DNA from: Herbaspirillum sp. AP02 | Lineage (GTDB): Bacteria > Pseudomonadota > Gammaproteobacteria > Burkholderiales > Burkholderiaceae_D | NCBI RefSeq assembly: GCF_015767275.1 | Contig: NZ_JADWMY010000001.1 | Span: 806,001 to 870,000 of the forward strand | Direction: 5' to 3' | Length of the DNA stretch: 64,000 nucleotides | Shown: piece by piece, positions 22,951 through 32,279 of the stretch | How positions within the stretch are numbered: position 1 is the first letter of the stretch | Layout of the letters: every line of letters begins with the position of its first letter | The notes under the pieces: model-generated | Databases searched by the model: none | Seen by the model: the letters and a program-made list of their open reading frames with translations, nothing else | What the model was told of the DNA's origin: nothing | Made by a program: the position numbers and the translations under genes

Positions 22951-23075
22951 ATCGTGCGGACTTTCTTGCTCTGTGCAGGTCGCCGCGATGGCGACGCGTT
23001 CTGTCGGTTTTGCGTAGAATGCCTGTTCGAGCGGGGCCGTGGGCCGCGCCTTCTTACGCAGGTCACTCGCAGTCC

Positions 23076-24218
23076 ATGGATTATCGCACGCGAATCGTTT
23101 CTTCTCTGGCCGAGATCGGCCCCGACCGCTGGGACGCCCTGGTGGCCGCCCAGGCCGAAGGCAATCCCTTCCTCAGCTACGCTTTCCTGCATGCGCTGCA
23201 CGAGAGCGGTGCAGCCAGTGCCGACACCGGCTGGGAGCCGCACTACCTGACGCTGTGGCAGAACGAAGCGCTGGTGGCGGCGTTGCCTCTCTATCGCAAG
23301 TTCCACTCCTATGGCGAATATGTCTTCGACTGGGCCTGGGCCGAGGCCTACCAGCGCCACGGCGTCGAATACTATCCCAAGCTGCTGGCCGCCATCCCCT
23401 TCACGCCGGTGCGCGGAGCGCGGCTGATGGCAGTCGATGAGACCGCCCGCGCCGGTCTGCTGGCCGCCTTGCAGGCCCTGCAGCAGGAGGGCGAGCATTC
23501 GTCCACCCACATCCTCTACCCGCCCCAGGAACAGGCCGAACAACTGGCCGATGCCGGTTTCCTGCTGCGCAGCGGCGTGCAGTTCCACTGGCACAACGAA
23601 GGCTATGGCAGCTTTGCCGAGTTCGTCGATACCCTGGATCGCAAGAAGCGCAAGAACATCCTGGCCGAGCGGCGCAAGGTGGCCGAACAGGGCGTGCAAT
23701 TCACCTGGCTGCGAGGCAGCGAGATCACCGAGGCCCACTGGCGATTCTTCAACCGCTGCTATCGCCACACCTATGCGGCGCATTATTCGACGCCCTACCT
23801 GAACCTGGATTTCTTCCGCCGCATCGGTGCCACCATGCCGCAGCACCTGCTGCTGACCCTGGCCCTGCGCGATGGCCAACCGATTGCCTCCTCGCTCACC
23901 GTGCATGACGGCGACACCCTCTACGGTCGCTACTGGGGCGCGCTGGAACACGTCCCCTGCCTGCACTTCGAGACCGCCTACTACCAGCCGCTGGAATTCT
24001 GCATCGCCGAAAAGATCCGCTGGTTCGAAGGCGGTGCCCAGGGCGAGCACAAGATGGCACGCGGCTTCCTGCCGCAGAAGACCTGGTCGGCGCACTGGCT
24101 GGCGCATCCGGGCTTCTACGATGCGGTGGAACACTTCCTGGCCCGCGAAGGCGGTGGCATCGATGGTTATATCAACGAGCTCAACGAGCGCAATCCCTTC
24201 CGCGATCCGCCCCGCTGA
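23076..24218 (+). CDS. GNAT/FemAB-like N-acyltransferase (DUF482)
   Basis: A 380-aa protein beginning [22 protein letters not shown]. The blocks [47 protein letters not shown] and [14 protein letters not shown] mark the DUF482 group of GNAT-fold proteins related to peptidoglycan FemAB transferases. The substrate is unknown. A TAGAAT hexamer about 60 bp upstream may be its -10. It is divergent from nadE across 125 bp. Confidence 0.85.
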   Translation: MDYRTRIVSSLAEIGPDRWDALVAAQAEGNPFLSYAFLHALHESGAASADTGWEPHYLTLWQNEALVAALPLYRKFHSYGEYVFDWAWAEAYQRHGVEYYPKLLAAIPFTPVRGARLMAVDETARAGLLAALQALQQEGEHSSTHILYPPQEQAEQLADAGFLLRSGVQFHWHNEGYGSFAEFVDTLDRKKRKNILAERRKVAEQGVQFTWLRGSEITEAHWRFFNRCYRHTYAAHYSTPYLNLDFFRRIGATMPQHLLLTLALRDGQPIASSLTVHDGDTLYGRYWGALEHVPCLHFETAYYQPLEFCIAEKIRWFEGGAQGEHKMARGFLPQKTWSAHWLAHPGFYDAVEHFLAREGGGIDGYINELNERNPFRDPPR

Positions 24219-24225
24219 GGCGGCG

Positions 24226-24262
24226 TAAAAAAAGCCGGCCCGCAGCAATGCTGCGGGCCGGC
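24226..24262 (-). terminator. Strong terminator of the ferric-iron binding protein gene
   Basis: A 13-bp perfect stem GCCGGCCCGCAGC/GCTGCGGGCCGGC with loop AAT. On the minus strand it is followed by seven T. On the plus strand no T-run follows. Confidence 0.9.
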
Positions 24263-24281
24263 CTCCTGCCAGACATCCGGA

Positions 24282-25316
24282 TTACTTGTAACCGACGCGA
24301 TCCAGCATCTGCAGCACCTTCTGCTGGTTGGCACCGACGGCACCGATGTTGATCACTTCGGCCTTGAACGGGCCCATCTTGACCAGCGCCGGGTTCTCGG
24401 TCTTCACGCTCTTGACGGCCGGCCATTCGTTATTGCCTTCGGCGAAGTAGCGCTGGGCCGCATCGCTGGCCAGGTATTCCAGGAACTGCACGGCTTCGGC
24501 CTTGTGCGGGGCATGCTTGGCCACGCCACCACCGGCGATGTTGACGTGCGCGCCATAGCTCTTCTGGTTGGGCCAGACGATGCCGACCTTTTCCATCAGG
24601 GCCACGTCTTCCGGCTTGGTGGAGCGCAGCAGGCGGGCCACATAGTAGGAGTTGGAAATGGCCACGCCACATTCGCCCGAACCCACGGCCTTGATCTGGT
24701 CGGTATCGCCGCCCACCGGCTGGCGCGCCTGGTTGGCGACCATGCCCTTCAAGATGGCTTCGGTCTTGGCGGCGCCATCATGCTCCAGCAGCGCGCCGAA
24801 CAGCGAGACGTTGTAGGGGTGCGAGCCGCTGCGGGTGCACAGCTTGCCCTTGTTCTTCGGATCGCCCAGGGCTTCGTAGGTGTCCACGTCTTCCGGCTTG
24901 ACGCGGGTCTTGTTGTAGACGATCACGCGGGCGCGGGTGGAGAAACCGAACCACTGGGTGCCGTCGCTGCCTTCCTTGCTGTGCAGGTTGGCGGGGATGC
25001 GTTCGTCCAGCAGCTTGGACTTGACGGGCTGGAACAAGCCATCGCTCTGGGCCTTCCACAGGCGCGCCGCATCCACCAGCAGGATCACGTCGGCCGGGCT
25101 GGAAGCACCCTCGCTCTTCAGGCGCGCCAGGATGCCGGCATCATCGCCGTCGACGCGGTTGATCTTGATGCCGGTAGCCTTGGTGAAGTCGGCGTAGAGC
25201 GCTTCATCGGTCTGATAGTGGCGTGCCGAATAGAGATTGAGGACCTTTTCCTGCGCGAAGCTGGAGGCGGCAATGGCAGCCAGTACGGCGCCGACGGCGA
25301 ATTGACGGGAAAACAT
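24282..25316 (-). CDS. Fe(3+) ABC transporter substrate-binding protein
   Basis: A 344-aa periplasmic binding protein of the FbpA/FutA group. The signal peptide MFSRQFAVGAVLAAIAASSFA is cleaved before QEKVLNLYSARHYQTDE; the YSARHY stretch is typical of this group. Tyr residues in ISNSYYVARLL correspond to the iron-binding tyrosines. The permease and ATPase genes are not adjacent, so the transporter is encoded elsewhere. A candidate Fur box lies ~200 bp upstream. Confidence 0.9.
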   Translation of the reverse strand: MFSRQFAVGAVLAAIAASSFAQEKVLNLYSARHYQTDEALYADFTKATGIKINRVDGDDAGILARLKSEGASSPADVILLVDAARLWKAQSDGLFQPVKSKLLDERIPANLHSKEGSDGTQWFGFSTRARVIVYNKTRVKPEDVDTYEALGDPKNKGKLCTRSGSHPYNVSLFGALLEHDGAAKTEAILKGMVANQARQPVGGDTDQIKAVGSGECGVAISNSYYVARLLRSTKPEDVALMEKVGIVWPNQKSYGAHVNIAGGGVAKHAPHKAEAVQFLEYLASDAAQRYFAEGNNEWPAVKSVKTENPALVKMGPFKAEVINIGAVGANQQKVLQMLDRVGYK

Positions 25317-25462
25317 GGACCATCCTTTTCAAAAAGAGTGAACGACCGCCGTGGCGAAACGGCGTTTTCTTTTGGCGCGGAAGGCGGTCCGGGGAGCAGG
25401 CTCCAGGATGGACTTGGCTGTCGCAGCGGGCGGCCTGATGGCTGCCTCGTTATGGGTATGCG

Positions 25463-25480
25463 CGTGCATGTGCATGCACG
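25463..25480. repeat. Short palindromic CGTGCAT element
   Basis: CGTGCATGTGCATGCACG is built around the perfect palindrome GTGCATGCAC, in the leader region of the iron-binding protein gene. Function unknown. Confidence 0.35.
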
Positions 25481-25517
25481 TTCGCGGTAGGTAAAGCGCA
25501 GGCGAATATATCACAAA

Positions 25518-25532
25518 TAAGAAGCATTATCA
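25518..25532 (-). promoter_or_regulatory. Candidate Fur box
   Basis: The minus strand reads TGATAATGCTTCTTA, against the 7-1-7 Fur motif TGATAAT-n-ATTATCA. The first half is perfect and the second matches 4 of 7. A TATATT hexamer follows at 25510-25505, so the box would sit between -35 and -10 of the iron-binding protein gene. The rest of the 340-bp gap holds only the ppx terminator and the palindrome described. Confidence 0.45.
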
Positions 25533-25571
25533 TCTTCTGGAAGACATATCGGGAAACCACGCAGTGAACGC

Positions 25572-25609
25572 AAAAACGCCCTCGCCGACCACTGCGGCAA
25601 GGGCGTTTT
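25572..25609 (-). terminator. Rho-independent terminator of ppx
   Basis: A stem AAAACGCCCT/AGGGCGTTTT with an inner partly paired loop; on the minus strand it ends in a T-run. Confidence 0.75.
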
Positions 25610-25656
25610 GAGGTTCTTTGAAAGCGGCGAAAGCTGCTTGGGCAGGCGAAGCGCGC

Positions 25657-27114
25657 TCAGATCACCTTGACGGCAAAATCGACGCCGATGCCGGCCCACC
25701 ACTCCTGTTCCTTCTGGAACCAGAAGGAAATGCTGGGATGCTCCTTGATGTAATCGCGGCGTATCTCCAGATCGATGCGGCTCTTGAGCTTGACCCGCAC
25801 CTTGTCCAGGTCCAGCGTGATGTGCGCATGGCGGAACATCACCGCCAGCCGCAGCGCCAGCACCGCCTTGGCAAAATCGACGTCGGCCAGCATCTCGCTG
25901 ATCTTCTTCAGGTTGCCCTTCTGGCCGAGGATCAAGGTACTCATCAGGCGCTGCTCGCGGGTAGTAAAGCCCGGCAGGTCGGCGTTGGCGATCATGTAGG
26001 CCGAATGCTTGTGGTAACCGGTGGGCGACACCACCAGTCCGGTCTCATGCAGCAAGGCGCTCCAGTAGAGATAGCGGGCGTAGGAATCGGTGGCCGGCTT
26101 CAACAGATCGAAGAAACCCAGCGCGGTATCAGCCACGCCATGGGCGCGGGCGGCATCGACATGGAAGCGGCGGGCGAACTCTTCCACCGAACGGTCGCGG
26201 CGGTCGGCCTTGGTGGCGCGCAGTTGCAAGTCCCACATCACGCCCATGCGCAGGCCGGCTTCCACCGGGGTGATGACCTCGATGCGAAACTCCTGCATGA
26301 AACCGATCAGCACCGCCAGCCCGCCCATGATGACGCCGGCGCGGTCGGGTTTCATGCCGTCCAGCGCAATCTGGCTGACATGGCCAAAGTCGATCAGGCG
26401 CTGCATCAGGTCGGCCAGGCTGGGCAGGCTTACGCGGCCATCGCCCATGCCGTTGCGACGGATGGTATCGGCAATCGCCCGCATGGTGCCGGACGAGCCA
26501 TAGACATTCACCTTCATCGGATCGAAACTGAACAGATGTACCGCGTCTTCCACATGCGAGCGGGCCGAGATGATGGCACGCTCGAAGGCTGCGGCGGTAA
26601 TGGCGCCATCCGGGAAGAAGGCCAGGCTTTGATTGACGGTACCGATGCCGAAGGATTCGACGTGACGGATATGTTCGCCCAGGCCGCGGATGACCTCGGT
26701 GGAACCGCCGCCGATGTCGATGACCATGCGCTCTTCGCCGGCATTGGCCAGCACGCCGGCCACGCCCATGTAGATCAGGCGCCCCTCTTCCTCGCCGGAA
26801 ATGATTTCTACCGGATAACCGATGGCCCGCTCCAGTTCCGGCAGCAGGTCGGCGGCATTCTTGGCTACGCGCAAGGTATTGGTGGCGACCACCCGCACCG
26901 CGGTCAGCGGATAGTCACGCAGGATGGCGCGAAAGCGCGTGAGCGAATCGATGGCACTCTGACAGGCCTGCTGGGTCAGATTGCCGCTCTTGTCGATGCC
27001 CGCCGCCAGGCGGATGGGGTCACGCGCGCTCTTGATGACGCGTATGCCGTCGTCCTCGTACTTGCCGATATGCAAGCGAAAACTGTTGGAACCGAGATCT
27101 ACCGCTGCAAACAT
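25657..27114 (-). CDS. ppx: Exopolyphosphatase (Ppx/GppA family)
   Basis: A 485-aa member of the ASKHA phosphotransferase superfamily that releases phosphate from polyphosphate ends or hydrolyses pppGpp. It has the N-terminal phosphate-loop AAVDLGSNSFRLHI, the second motif VIDIGGGSTEVIRG, and EEGRLIYMGVAG. A C-terminal HD-like helical domain (HETGLVVSPTGYHKHSAYMI) fits the long form. Ppx and GppA cannot be told apart with certainty from the sequence alone. Confidence 0.93.
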   Translation of the reverse strand: MFAAVDLGSNSFRLHIGKYEDDGIRVIKSARDPIRLAAGIDKSGNLTQQACQSAIDSLTRFRAILRDYPLTAVRVVATNTLRVAKNAADLLPELERAIGYPVEIISGEEEGRLIYMGVAGVLANAGEERMVIDIGGGSTEVIRGLGEHIRHVESFGIGTVNQSLAFFPDGAITAAAFERAIISARSHVEDAVHLFSFDPMKVNVYGSSGTMRAIADTIRRNGMGDGRVSLPSLADLMQRLIDFGHVSQIALDGMKPDRAGVIMGGLAVLIGFMQEFRIEVITPVEAGLRMGVMWDLQLRATKADRRDRSVEEFARRFHVDAARAHGVADTALGFFDLLKPATDSYARYLYWSALLHETGLVVSPTGYHKHSAYMIANADLPGFTTREQRLMSTLILGQKGNLKKISEMLADVDFAKAVLALRLAVMFRHAHITLDLDKVRVKLKSRIDLEIRRDYIKEHPSISFWFQKEQEWWAGIGVDFAVKVI

Positions 27115-27303
27115 GCATGTCCTTTCGCAATGGCACTAGTAGCCAATTGCTAAATAATTTAAACCTCACCTTGTCTCCATCCCGACAAGATAATCGGCGC
27201 GCATTACACTTTGATGACAGCCGGCACCCTGTAGAATGGCGGCTCGGCGCTGCCATGCTGCGTCGCACATATTATTTTATACAATTTATTCCATTTCCCT
27301 TCC

Positions 27304-28068
27304 ATGCCCGGCATTCTTTACCTGGTTCCCAACACGCTGGGACCCACCGAGCTTCCCGCCGACGCCAGCGCCATGCATCCGCTGGAGAGCATCATCCCGC
27401 GCCAGGTGCAGGCCATCGCGGCACGCCTGGATTATTTCGTCGCGGAGAACGCCAAGACCACACGGGCCTTCCTGAAACTGCTGGGTAGCAGCCAGCCACT
27501 GACCCAGCCCATCCAGGAAATCCAGATCGCCGAGCTCAACGTCAATACGCCGCCGGCGGCCCTACCCTCGCTGCTGGCTCCCTTGCTGGAAGGCCGTGAC
27601 GGTGGCCTGATCTCTGAAGCGGGCGTACCGGCGGTGGCCGATCCCGGTGCCAACCTGGTCCGGCTGGCCCATCAGCATGGCATCCAGGTGCGGCCGCTGG
27701 TAGGCCCCTCGTCCTTGCTGCTGGCGGTCATGGCCAGTGGGCTCAATGGCCAGAGCTTCGCCTTCAACGGCTACCTGCCCACCGACGCCGAAGCGCGTGC
27801 CAAGCGCATCCGCCAGCTGGAAGACCGCGCCCGCAAGGAAAAGCAGACCCAGTTGCTCATCGAAACGCCCTATCGCAATACCGCCATGCTGGAAGCGCTG
27901 GTGCAATCCTGTCAGCCCGGCACGCTCATCTGCGTGGCCACCGACCTGTCGCTTGCCAGCGAATCGGTGCGCACGCAGACCGCCGCGCAGTGGAAAACCG
28001 CCCTGGCCGTCGGCAAGGCACCGGACTTCCACAAGAAGCCGACCGTCTTCCTGCTGCTGGCCGAATAA
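27304..28068 (+). CDS. RsmI-like SAM-dependent methyltransferase
   Basis: A 254-aa tetrapyrrole-methylase-fold protein. The N-terminus MPGILYLVPNTLGP stands where RsmI has a TPIGN motif, and SEAGVPAVADPGANLV stands where RsmI has DAGTP..SDPG. VGPSSLLLAVMASGL and IETPYRNTAMLEAL are also shared with the fold. It is therefore a paralogous subfamily rather than RsmI itself, which methylates 16S rRNA C1402. Its substrate is not known to me. A TAGAAT at about 27233 may be its -10. Confidence 0.85.
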   Translation: MPGILYLVPNTLGPTELPADASAMHPLESIIPRQVQAIAARLDYFVAENAKTTRAFLKLLGSSQPLTQPIQEIQIAELNVNTPPAALPSLLAPLLEGRDGGLISEAGVPAVADPGANLVRLAHQHGIQVRPLVGPSSLLLAVMASGLNGQSFAFNGYLPTDAEARAKRIRQLEDRARKEKQTQLLIETPYRNTAMLEALVQSCQPGTLICVATDLSLASESVRTQTAAQWKTALAVGKAPDFHKKPTVFLLLAE

Positions 28069-28100
28069 TCCGGAAAAAGAACGCGCAGCACCACAATGAC

Positions 28101-28134
28101 AAAGGCCGGTTGTGATACACAACCGGCCTTTTTT
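28101..28134. terminator. Bidirectional terminator between methylase gene and sppA
   Basis: A 13-bp perfect stem AAAGGCCGGTTGT/ACAACCGGCCTTT flanked by A and T runs between convergent genes. Confidence 0.9.
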
Positions 28135-28157
28135 GCATGCACCTTCCTGCTACGGCG

Positions 28158-29192
28158 TCAGCGCAAGGTGGAAAGCGGCGTCGACATCAGGGTCTTGGCA
28201 AAGCCCGCACCGAAGGCCACGCCGAATTTCTTGAGCACCCGTTCGGAGAGGTTTTCAGTCTGGGTATAGTCCACCACATCCTCGGCCTTGAGCACATCGC
28301 GGGCCACGCTGTCGACCGTGCCATAGCCATCGGCCAGGCCCAGCTCGATCGCCTTGGAGCCGGTCCACACCAGCCCGGAGAAGGTATCCGGCGTTTCCTT
28401 CAGTCGCGTGCCACGGCCCTGGCGCACCACTTCGATGAACTGCTGGTGGATTTCCTGCAGCATCGATTGCGCGTACTCGCGCTGCTTCGGGCTTTGCGGG
28501 CTGAAGGGGTCGAGGAAGCTCTTGTTCTCGCCCGCGGTCAGCAGGCGACGTTCCACACCCAGTTTGTCCATCAGGCCGGTGAAGCCGAACCCGTCCATGA
28601 GCACGCCCACCGAGCCGATCAGGCTGGCCTTGTTGACGTAGATCTTGTCGGCCGCTGCGGCAATGTAATAGCCACCGGAGGCGCACACTTCCTCCACAAC
28701 CACGTAGATCGGTTTCTTGGGATAGGCCTTGCGCAGGCGGTTGATCTCGTCATTGATCATGCCGGCCTGCACCGGGCTGCCGCCGGGGCTGTTGATCTTG
28801 AGGATGACGCCCACCGAGTCGGAGGCAGCAAAGGCCTTGTCCAGTGCCGGGATCACCACCCCGGCCGAACCCTGCCCTTCGGAATCGATGGCGCCCCTGA
28901 TCTCGACCAGGGCGGTATGGGTGCCCAGCGGCTCGCTCTCGGTCTTGTTGTAGGTGAAGGCCAGCCAGGCGCCCAGCACGATCACCACCAGGATGGAGAT
29001 GCGGAAGAAGATGCCCCAGCGGCGCCGGGCGCGCTGCTCCTTGACGGCGAACAGGGCCAGTTTCTCCAGTACGTCGCGCTCCCAGCCGGTCTTCTTGTCC
29101 TCGCGCACGCTGGCGGGAATGGATGACGCCGGAGCGGCTTGCGGAGGGACTGGCGGCTTGTTTTGCTGGTTTTCAGATTCGTTGTTGCTCAT
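28158..29192 (-). CDS. sppA: S49 signal peptide peptidase
   Basis: A 344-aa inner-membrane serine protease of the short (Bacillus-like) SppA type. A single membrane anchor (IFFRISILVVIVLGAWLAF) follows a basic cytoplasmic stretch. The oxyanion glycines are in INSPGGSP, the nucleophile Ser in VCASGGYY, and the general-base Lys in TAGENKSFLDPFSP. It degrades leftover signal peptides. It is the last gene of a minus-strand run rluC, HAD phosphatase, Rieske, sppA, 47 bp after the Rieske gene. Confidence 0.93.
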   Translation of the reverse strand: MSNNESENQQNKPPVPPQAAPASSIPASVREDKKTGWERDVLEKLALFAVKEQRARRRWGIFFRISILVVIVLGAWLAFTYNKTESEPLGTHTALVEIRGAIDSEGQGSAGVVIPALDKAFAASDSVGVILKINSPGGSPVQAGMINDEINRLRKAYPKKPIYVVVEEVCASGGYYIAAAADKIYVNKASLIGSVGVLMDGFGFTGLMDKLGVERRLLTAGENKSFLDPFSPQSPKQREYAQSMLQEIHQQFIEVVRQGRGTRLKETPDTFSGLVWTGSKAIELGLADGYGTVDSVARDVLKAEDVVDYTQTENLSERVLKKFGVAFGAGFAKTLMSTPLSTLR

Positions 29193-29239
29193 AGGCTCAC
29201 TCTAAGCAGCGCAGCAGCCTGCGCCGGTTTCCCCGAAGC

Positions 29240-29632
29240 TCATGCCTCGACGGGCTTGACGATGTCGTCCGGACGCCAGTAGACCTGACCGTCGCGTTCC
29301 ATCGCCATGATCTTACGCAAGTGGGCGCCGGTACAAGGACCGCCCTCGCATTTTCCGGTATCGGGCGCATAAACGGCGCCATGTGTTGCACACATGAGAT
29401 AGAGGCCACTGGATTCGAAGAACTCTCCCTCGGCCCAGTCCAGTTCGATGGGGACATGCGCGCAGCGGTTCAGGTAGCCATAGACCACCCCGCCGTAGCG
29501 CACCACGAAACCGGTGGTCTCGTCGCCATGCACCTGGACCGGGAAGCGTTTGCCCAAGCCGCCTTCGGCCAGCTCGCCAGACGCACAGATCAGGATCTCG
29601 CGGGAAGGGTTCACGTGGCCGGTCTCAGGCAT
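29240..29632 (-). CDS. Rieske [2Fe-2S] protein
   Basis: A 130-aa soluble single-domain protein beginning MPETGHVNPSREILICASG. Cluster ligands are CAH in LNRCAHVPIELDW and CATH in LYLMCATHGAVY. No membrane segment or oxygenase domain is present, so it is a small ferredoxin-like Rieske protein of unknown partner. Its ATG overlaps the stop of the HAD gene by 8 bp, which implies translational coupling. Confidence 0.9.
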   Translation of the reverse strand: MPETGHVNPSREILICASGELAEGGLGKRFPVQVHGDETTGFVVRYGGVVYGYLNRCAHVPIELDWAEGEFFESSGLYLMCATHGAVYAPDTGKCEGGPCTGAHLRKIMAMERDGQVYWRPDDIVKPVEA

Positions 29633-30284
29633 GCTCGTTGAGCCACTGGTGCAATTCGCGGATGGAACGCGCCGAATACAGCGGTGACAGTGTCTGCAAC
29701 TGCTGGGGCGGGTGCGCACCGAATTCCACCGCGACCCCCACGGCGCCGGCATTGATCGCCATCTGCAGGTCATGGGTGGTGTCGCCGATCATCAGGGTGC
29801 GGTGCATGTCTTGGCCCAGCTCGCGGGTCAGCTCCTGCAACATGGCCGGATGTGGCTTGGAGAAGGTCTCGTCGGCACAGCGGGTGGCGTCGAACATGGA
29901 CAGCAAGCCGGTGCTGTTCATGGCCCGGTTCAAGCCCACCCGGCTCTTGCCGGTGGCCACCGCCAGGAAATAGCCCTGTTGCGACAGGTCGGTCAGCATC
30001 GCCGGCACGCCCTCGAAGAGCGTAAGGTCCTTGTCCTGGCCCAGGTAATGATGGCGGTAACGCTCCACGATGCGCGGATAGTATTTGGGATCGACATCGG
30101 GAATGGCCGCCTGCATCGCATCCTGCAAGCCCAGGCCGATCACGTAGGACGCCGCGCTCTTGTCGGGAATCGGCAGACCCAGGTCGCGCGCCGCCGCCTG
30201 GATGCAACGCACGATGGTGGACGTGCTATCCATCAGGGTGCCATCCCAGTCGAAGACGATCAGGTCGAATTGCTTTCTTGCCAT
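29625..30284 (-). CDS. HAD-family phosphatase, phosphoglycolate-phosphatase-like
   Basis: A 219-aa HAD hydrolase starting MARKQFDLIVFDWDGTLMDS. Motif I is DWDGT with nucleophile and acid aspartates, motif II is VATGKSR, the motif III Lys is in FSKPHPAML, and motif IV is IGDTTHD. The cap is the small helical type of Gph. Physiological substrate uncertain. The upstream 71 codons of open frame lack family similarity, so the ATG at 30284 was chosen. It follows rluC by 128 bp. Confidence 0.9.
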   Translation of the reverse strand: MARKQFDLIVFDWDGTLMDSTSTIVRCIQAAARDLGLPIPDKSAASYVIGLGLQDAMQAAIPDVDPKYYPRIVERYRHHYLGQDKDLTLFEGVPAMLTDLSQQGYFLAVATGKSRVGLNRAMNSTGLLSMFDATRCADETFSKPHPAMLQELTRELGQDMHRTLMIGDTTHDLQMAINAGAVGVAVEFGAHPPQQLQTLSPLYSARSIRELHQWLNEHA

Positions 30285-30412
30285 GTCTGATGCTCTTTCT
30301 GCTGGCATGACCGCCGCTGGATTGCCATCAAGACAAGGAAGCGGCGAAACATGCGATTTTGTTAATGCCGGGCAGAAAGTATCATATCCCGGCCGACTAC
30401 GTGCACTGTCCT

Positions 30413-31480
30413 TCAGTCCTCCGTGCCAGCCAGCATGTTGTAGGGCAACAGATCGCCCTCGGCACCGCCCTCCAGGCTGCGCAGGAATTTGGCGCACTCT
30501 TCGGGCAGGCCGGCCTTCAGGGTGACGGTCTGGCCGCTTTCCGGATGCAGGAAGCTGATGCGCCAGGCATGCAGGAACATGCGCTTGAAAGCAATACGCT
30601 TGCCATCGGCCTTCTGCAGCGCCTTGTTCAAGGGGAAGTCGCCATACTTGTCGTCGCCGACGATGGGAAAACCGCTGGAAGACAGGTGTACCCGGATCTG
30701 ATGGGTGCGACCGGTCTTCAGTTCAGCTTCCAGCAAAGCAAATTCACCGAAGCGGCGCAGCAGCGAGAACACCGTATGGGACGGCTGGCCATCGGCCTGC
30801 ACCCGCACCCGGCGCTCGCCGTCAGGCGTGCTGTACTTGAACAGCGGCAACTTCACGTGCTGGCGGGCATTCTTCCAGTCACCCTGGACCAGGGTCAGGT
30901 AGCGCTTGTCGGTCTGGCCCTCGCGCATCTGCTCGTGCAGGTTGGTCAGGGCAGAACGCTTCTTGGCAATGAGCAGCACGCCCGAGGTATCGCGGTCCAG
31001 GCGATGCACCAGTTCCAGGAACTTGGCCTCCGGCCGGGCTGCCCGCAGTTGCTCGATCACGCCGTAGCTCACGCCCGATCCACCATGCACGGCCACCCCC
31101 GCCGGCTTGTCGATGACCAGCATGTGGCTGTCTTCCAGCAGGATGCGGAATTCCGCCCCCGGCACCACGGCTTCTTGCTTCTCTGCAACTCGTATTGGCG
31201 GCACGCGCAGGACATCGCCCTCAACCAGGCGATAGGTCTGGTCGATACGGCCCTTGTTGACGCGCACCTCGCCCGAACGCAGGACCCGATAGATATGGCT
31301 CTTGGGAACGCCCTTGCAGATCCGCAGCAGGAAATTGTCAATCCGCTGCCCCGCTTCTTCGTCAGAAATGGTCAGCAACTGCACCTGAGGGACGCTCTGC
31401 GAGGCGGCTGCGTTCCGGGAGGCCGGCGCCGCGTCGGCGCTTTCAGAAGCCCCCCTAGAAAATCTCGCTAAGTCCTTCAT
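30413..31480 (-). CDS. rluC: 23S rRNA pseudouridine synthase RluC
   Basis: A 355-aa enzyme expected to modify 23S rRNA U955, U2504 and U2580. An S4 RNA-binding domain lies at ~38-100 (GQRIDNFLLRICKGVPKSHIYRVLRSG). The catalytic Asp is in HRLDRDTSGVLL. KTGRTHQIRVHLSSSGFPIVGDDKYG completes the RluA-family core (shown here in part: GRTHQIRVHL). It is divergent from rne, the same arrangement as in Escherichia coli. A hairpin TGACGCCG/CGGCGTCA lies ~20-45 bp before its start. Confidence 0.94.
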   Translation of the reverse strand: MKDLARFSRGASESADAAPASRNAAASQSVPQVQLLTISDEEAGQRIDNFLLRICKGVPKSHIYRVLRSGEVRVNKGRIDQTYRLVEGDVLRVPPIRVAEKQEAVVPGAEFRILLEDSHMLVIDKPAGVAVHGGSGVSYGVIEQLRAARPEAKFLELVHRLDRDTSGVLLIAKKRSALTNLHEQMREGQTDKRYLTLVQGDWKNARQHVKLPLFKYSTPDGERRVRVQADGQPSHTVFSLLRRFGEFALLEAELKTGRTHQIRVHLSSSGFPIVGDDKYGDFPLNKALQKADGKRIAFKRMFLHAWRISFLHPESGQTVTLKAGLPEECAKFLRSLEGGAEGDLLPYNMLAGTED

Positions 31481-32279
31481 TTTGAATATATAATCGATTG
31501 ACGCCGATCAAAAAACGGCGTCAGTAGAATAAAAAAGGAACATTCTACACAAGAGGAGACTTCGTCAGCCTCGCTCATTTGCAAAATTGACGAAGGGGGC
31601 CCCGAAAACCACGACGCGCGCCATCGCAGACGCAATAAAAGCGCTGCAACGGTTGACAATACAACCGATCATGTCGCTTGCCTGGTCCACGTAAAGGCCT
31701 CGAAACGAGTACGCACCTTCCCTTTGCGAGTCCAGTTTGCACCGCAGTTGCAATCGGACAGCGCACTTGGAAGTGGAACAGAATTGTTTGGATCATCAGG
31801 ATAAAAGTCTGGCAAGACTCGCATCCGGTGACCTGACCCAGGACAGCAGCGCACAGCCCCCCGGCGACCAGCAGCGCAAGCGTGACAGGCTCATCAGCCC
31901 GCCGCCTTGCAGCGCATCGCTCGGGCCATGCCGCAATTCGGGCCGGGCCATCGCGAAGCTTGCCGGTTGATGCAGTAGAACCCGATCGCCGTCGCCAACC
32001 CTCACTATGTTACGTTTGGCTCCACAGACCAGCTTACCGTCCGCAGTTGCCTGCGCGACCGCCTATGGCGGAGCGCGCGGCGCGGATACGGTGCTGCCCG
32101 GCGTCCCGGTCCACTGCATCCGCGCCCCCTTGTGCTGGAGCGCCCGCTAAGGCGCATTCACACAATCAAGGCAATTCCCTCCCCAATCACTTCGTTCTCG
32201 CGTACATCCCCTGTACTTTTGGCCCGCTACCACATACGGACGGGCCATTTGAAGGATCTTCGGATCCCGGAGTGAAAAC
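31481..32279. promoter_or_regulatory. rluC-rne intergenic region with rne leader hairpins
   Basis: This 800-bp gap holds no gene I can support. Just before rne it has TGGCCCG (32220-32226) paired with CGGGCCA (32241-32247). Then comes GGATC-TTCG-GATCC (32254-32267), a UUCG-capped hairpin 12 bp before the rne start, with the Shine-Dalgarno GGAG right behind it. Long leaders mediating RNase E autoregulation are known in enterobacteria; such a role here is inferred. Confidence 0.5.

Noticed and set aside
25329-25514. A 61-codon minus-strand frame with MHMHAHTH near its start
   Set aside because: It lies in the leader of the iron-binding protein gene, over the CGTGCAT palindrome, with no ribosome-binding site or similarity.
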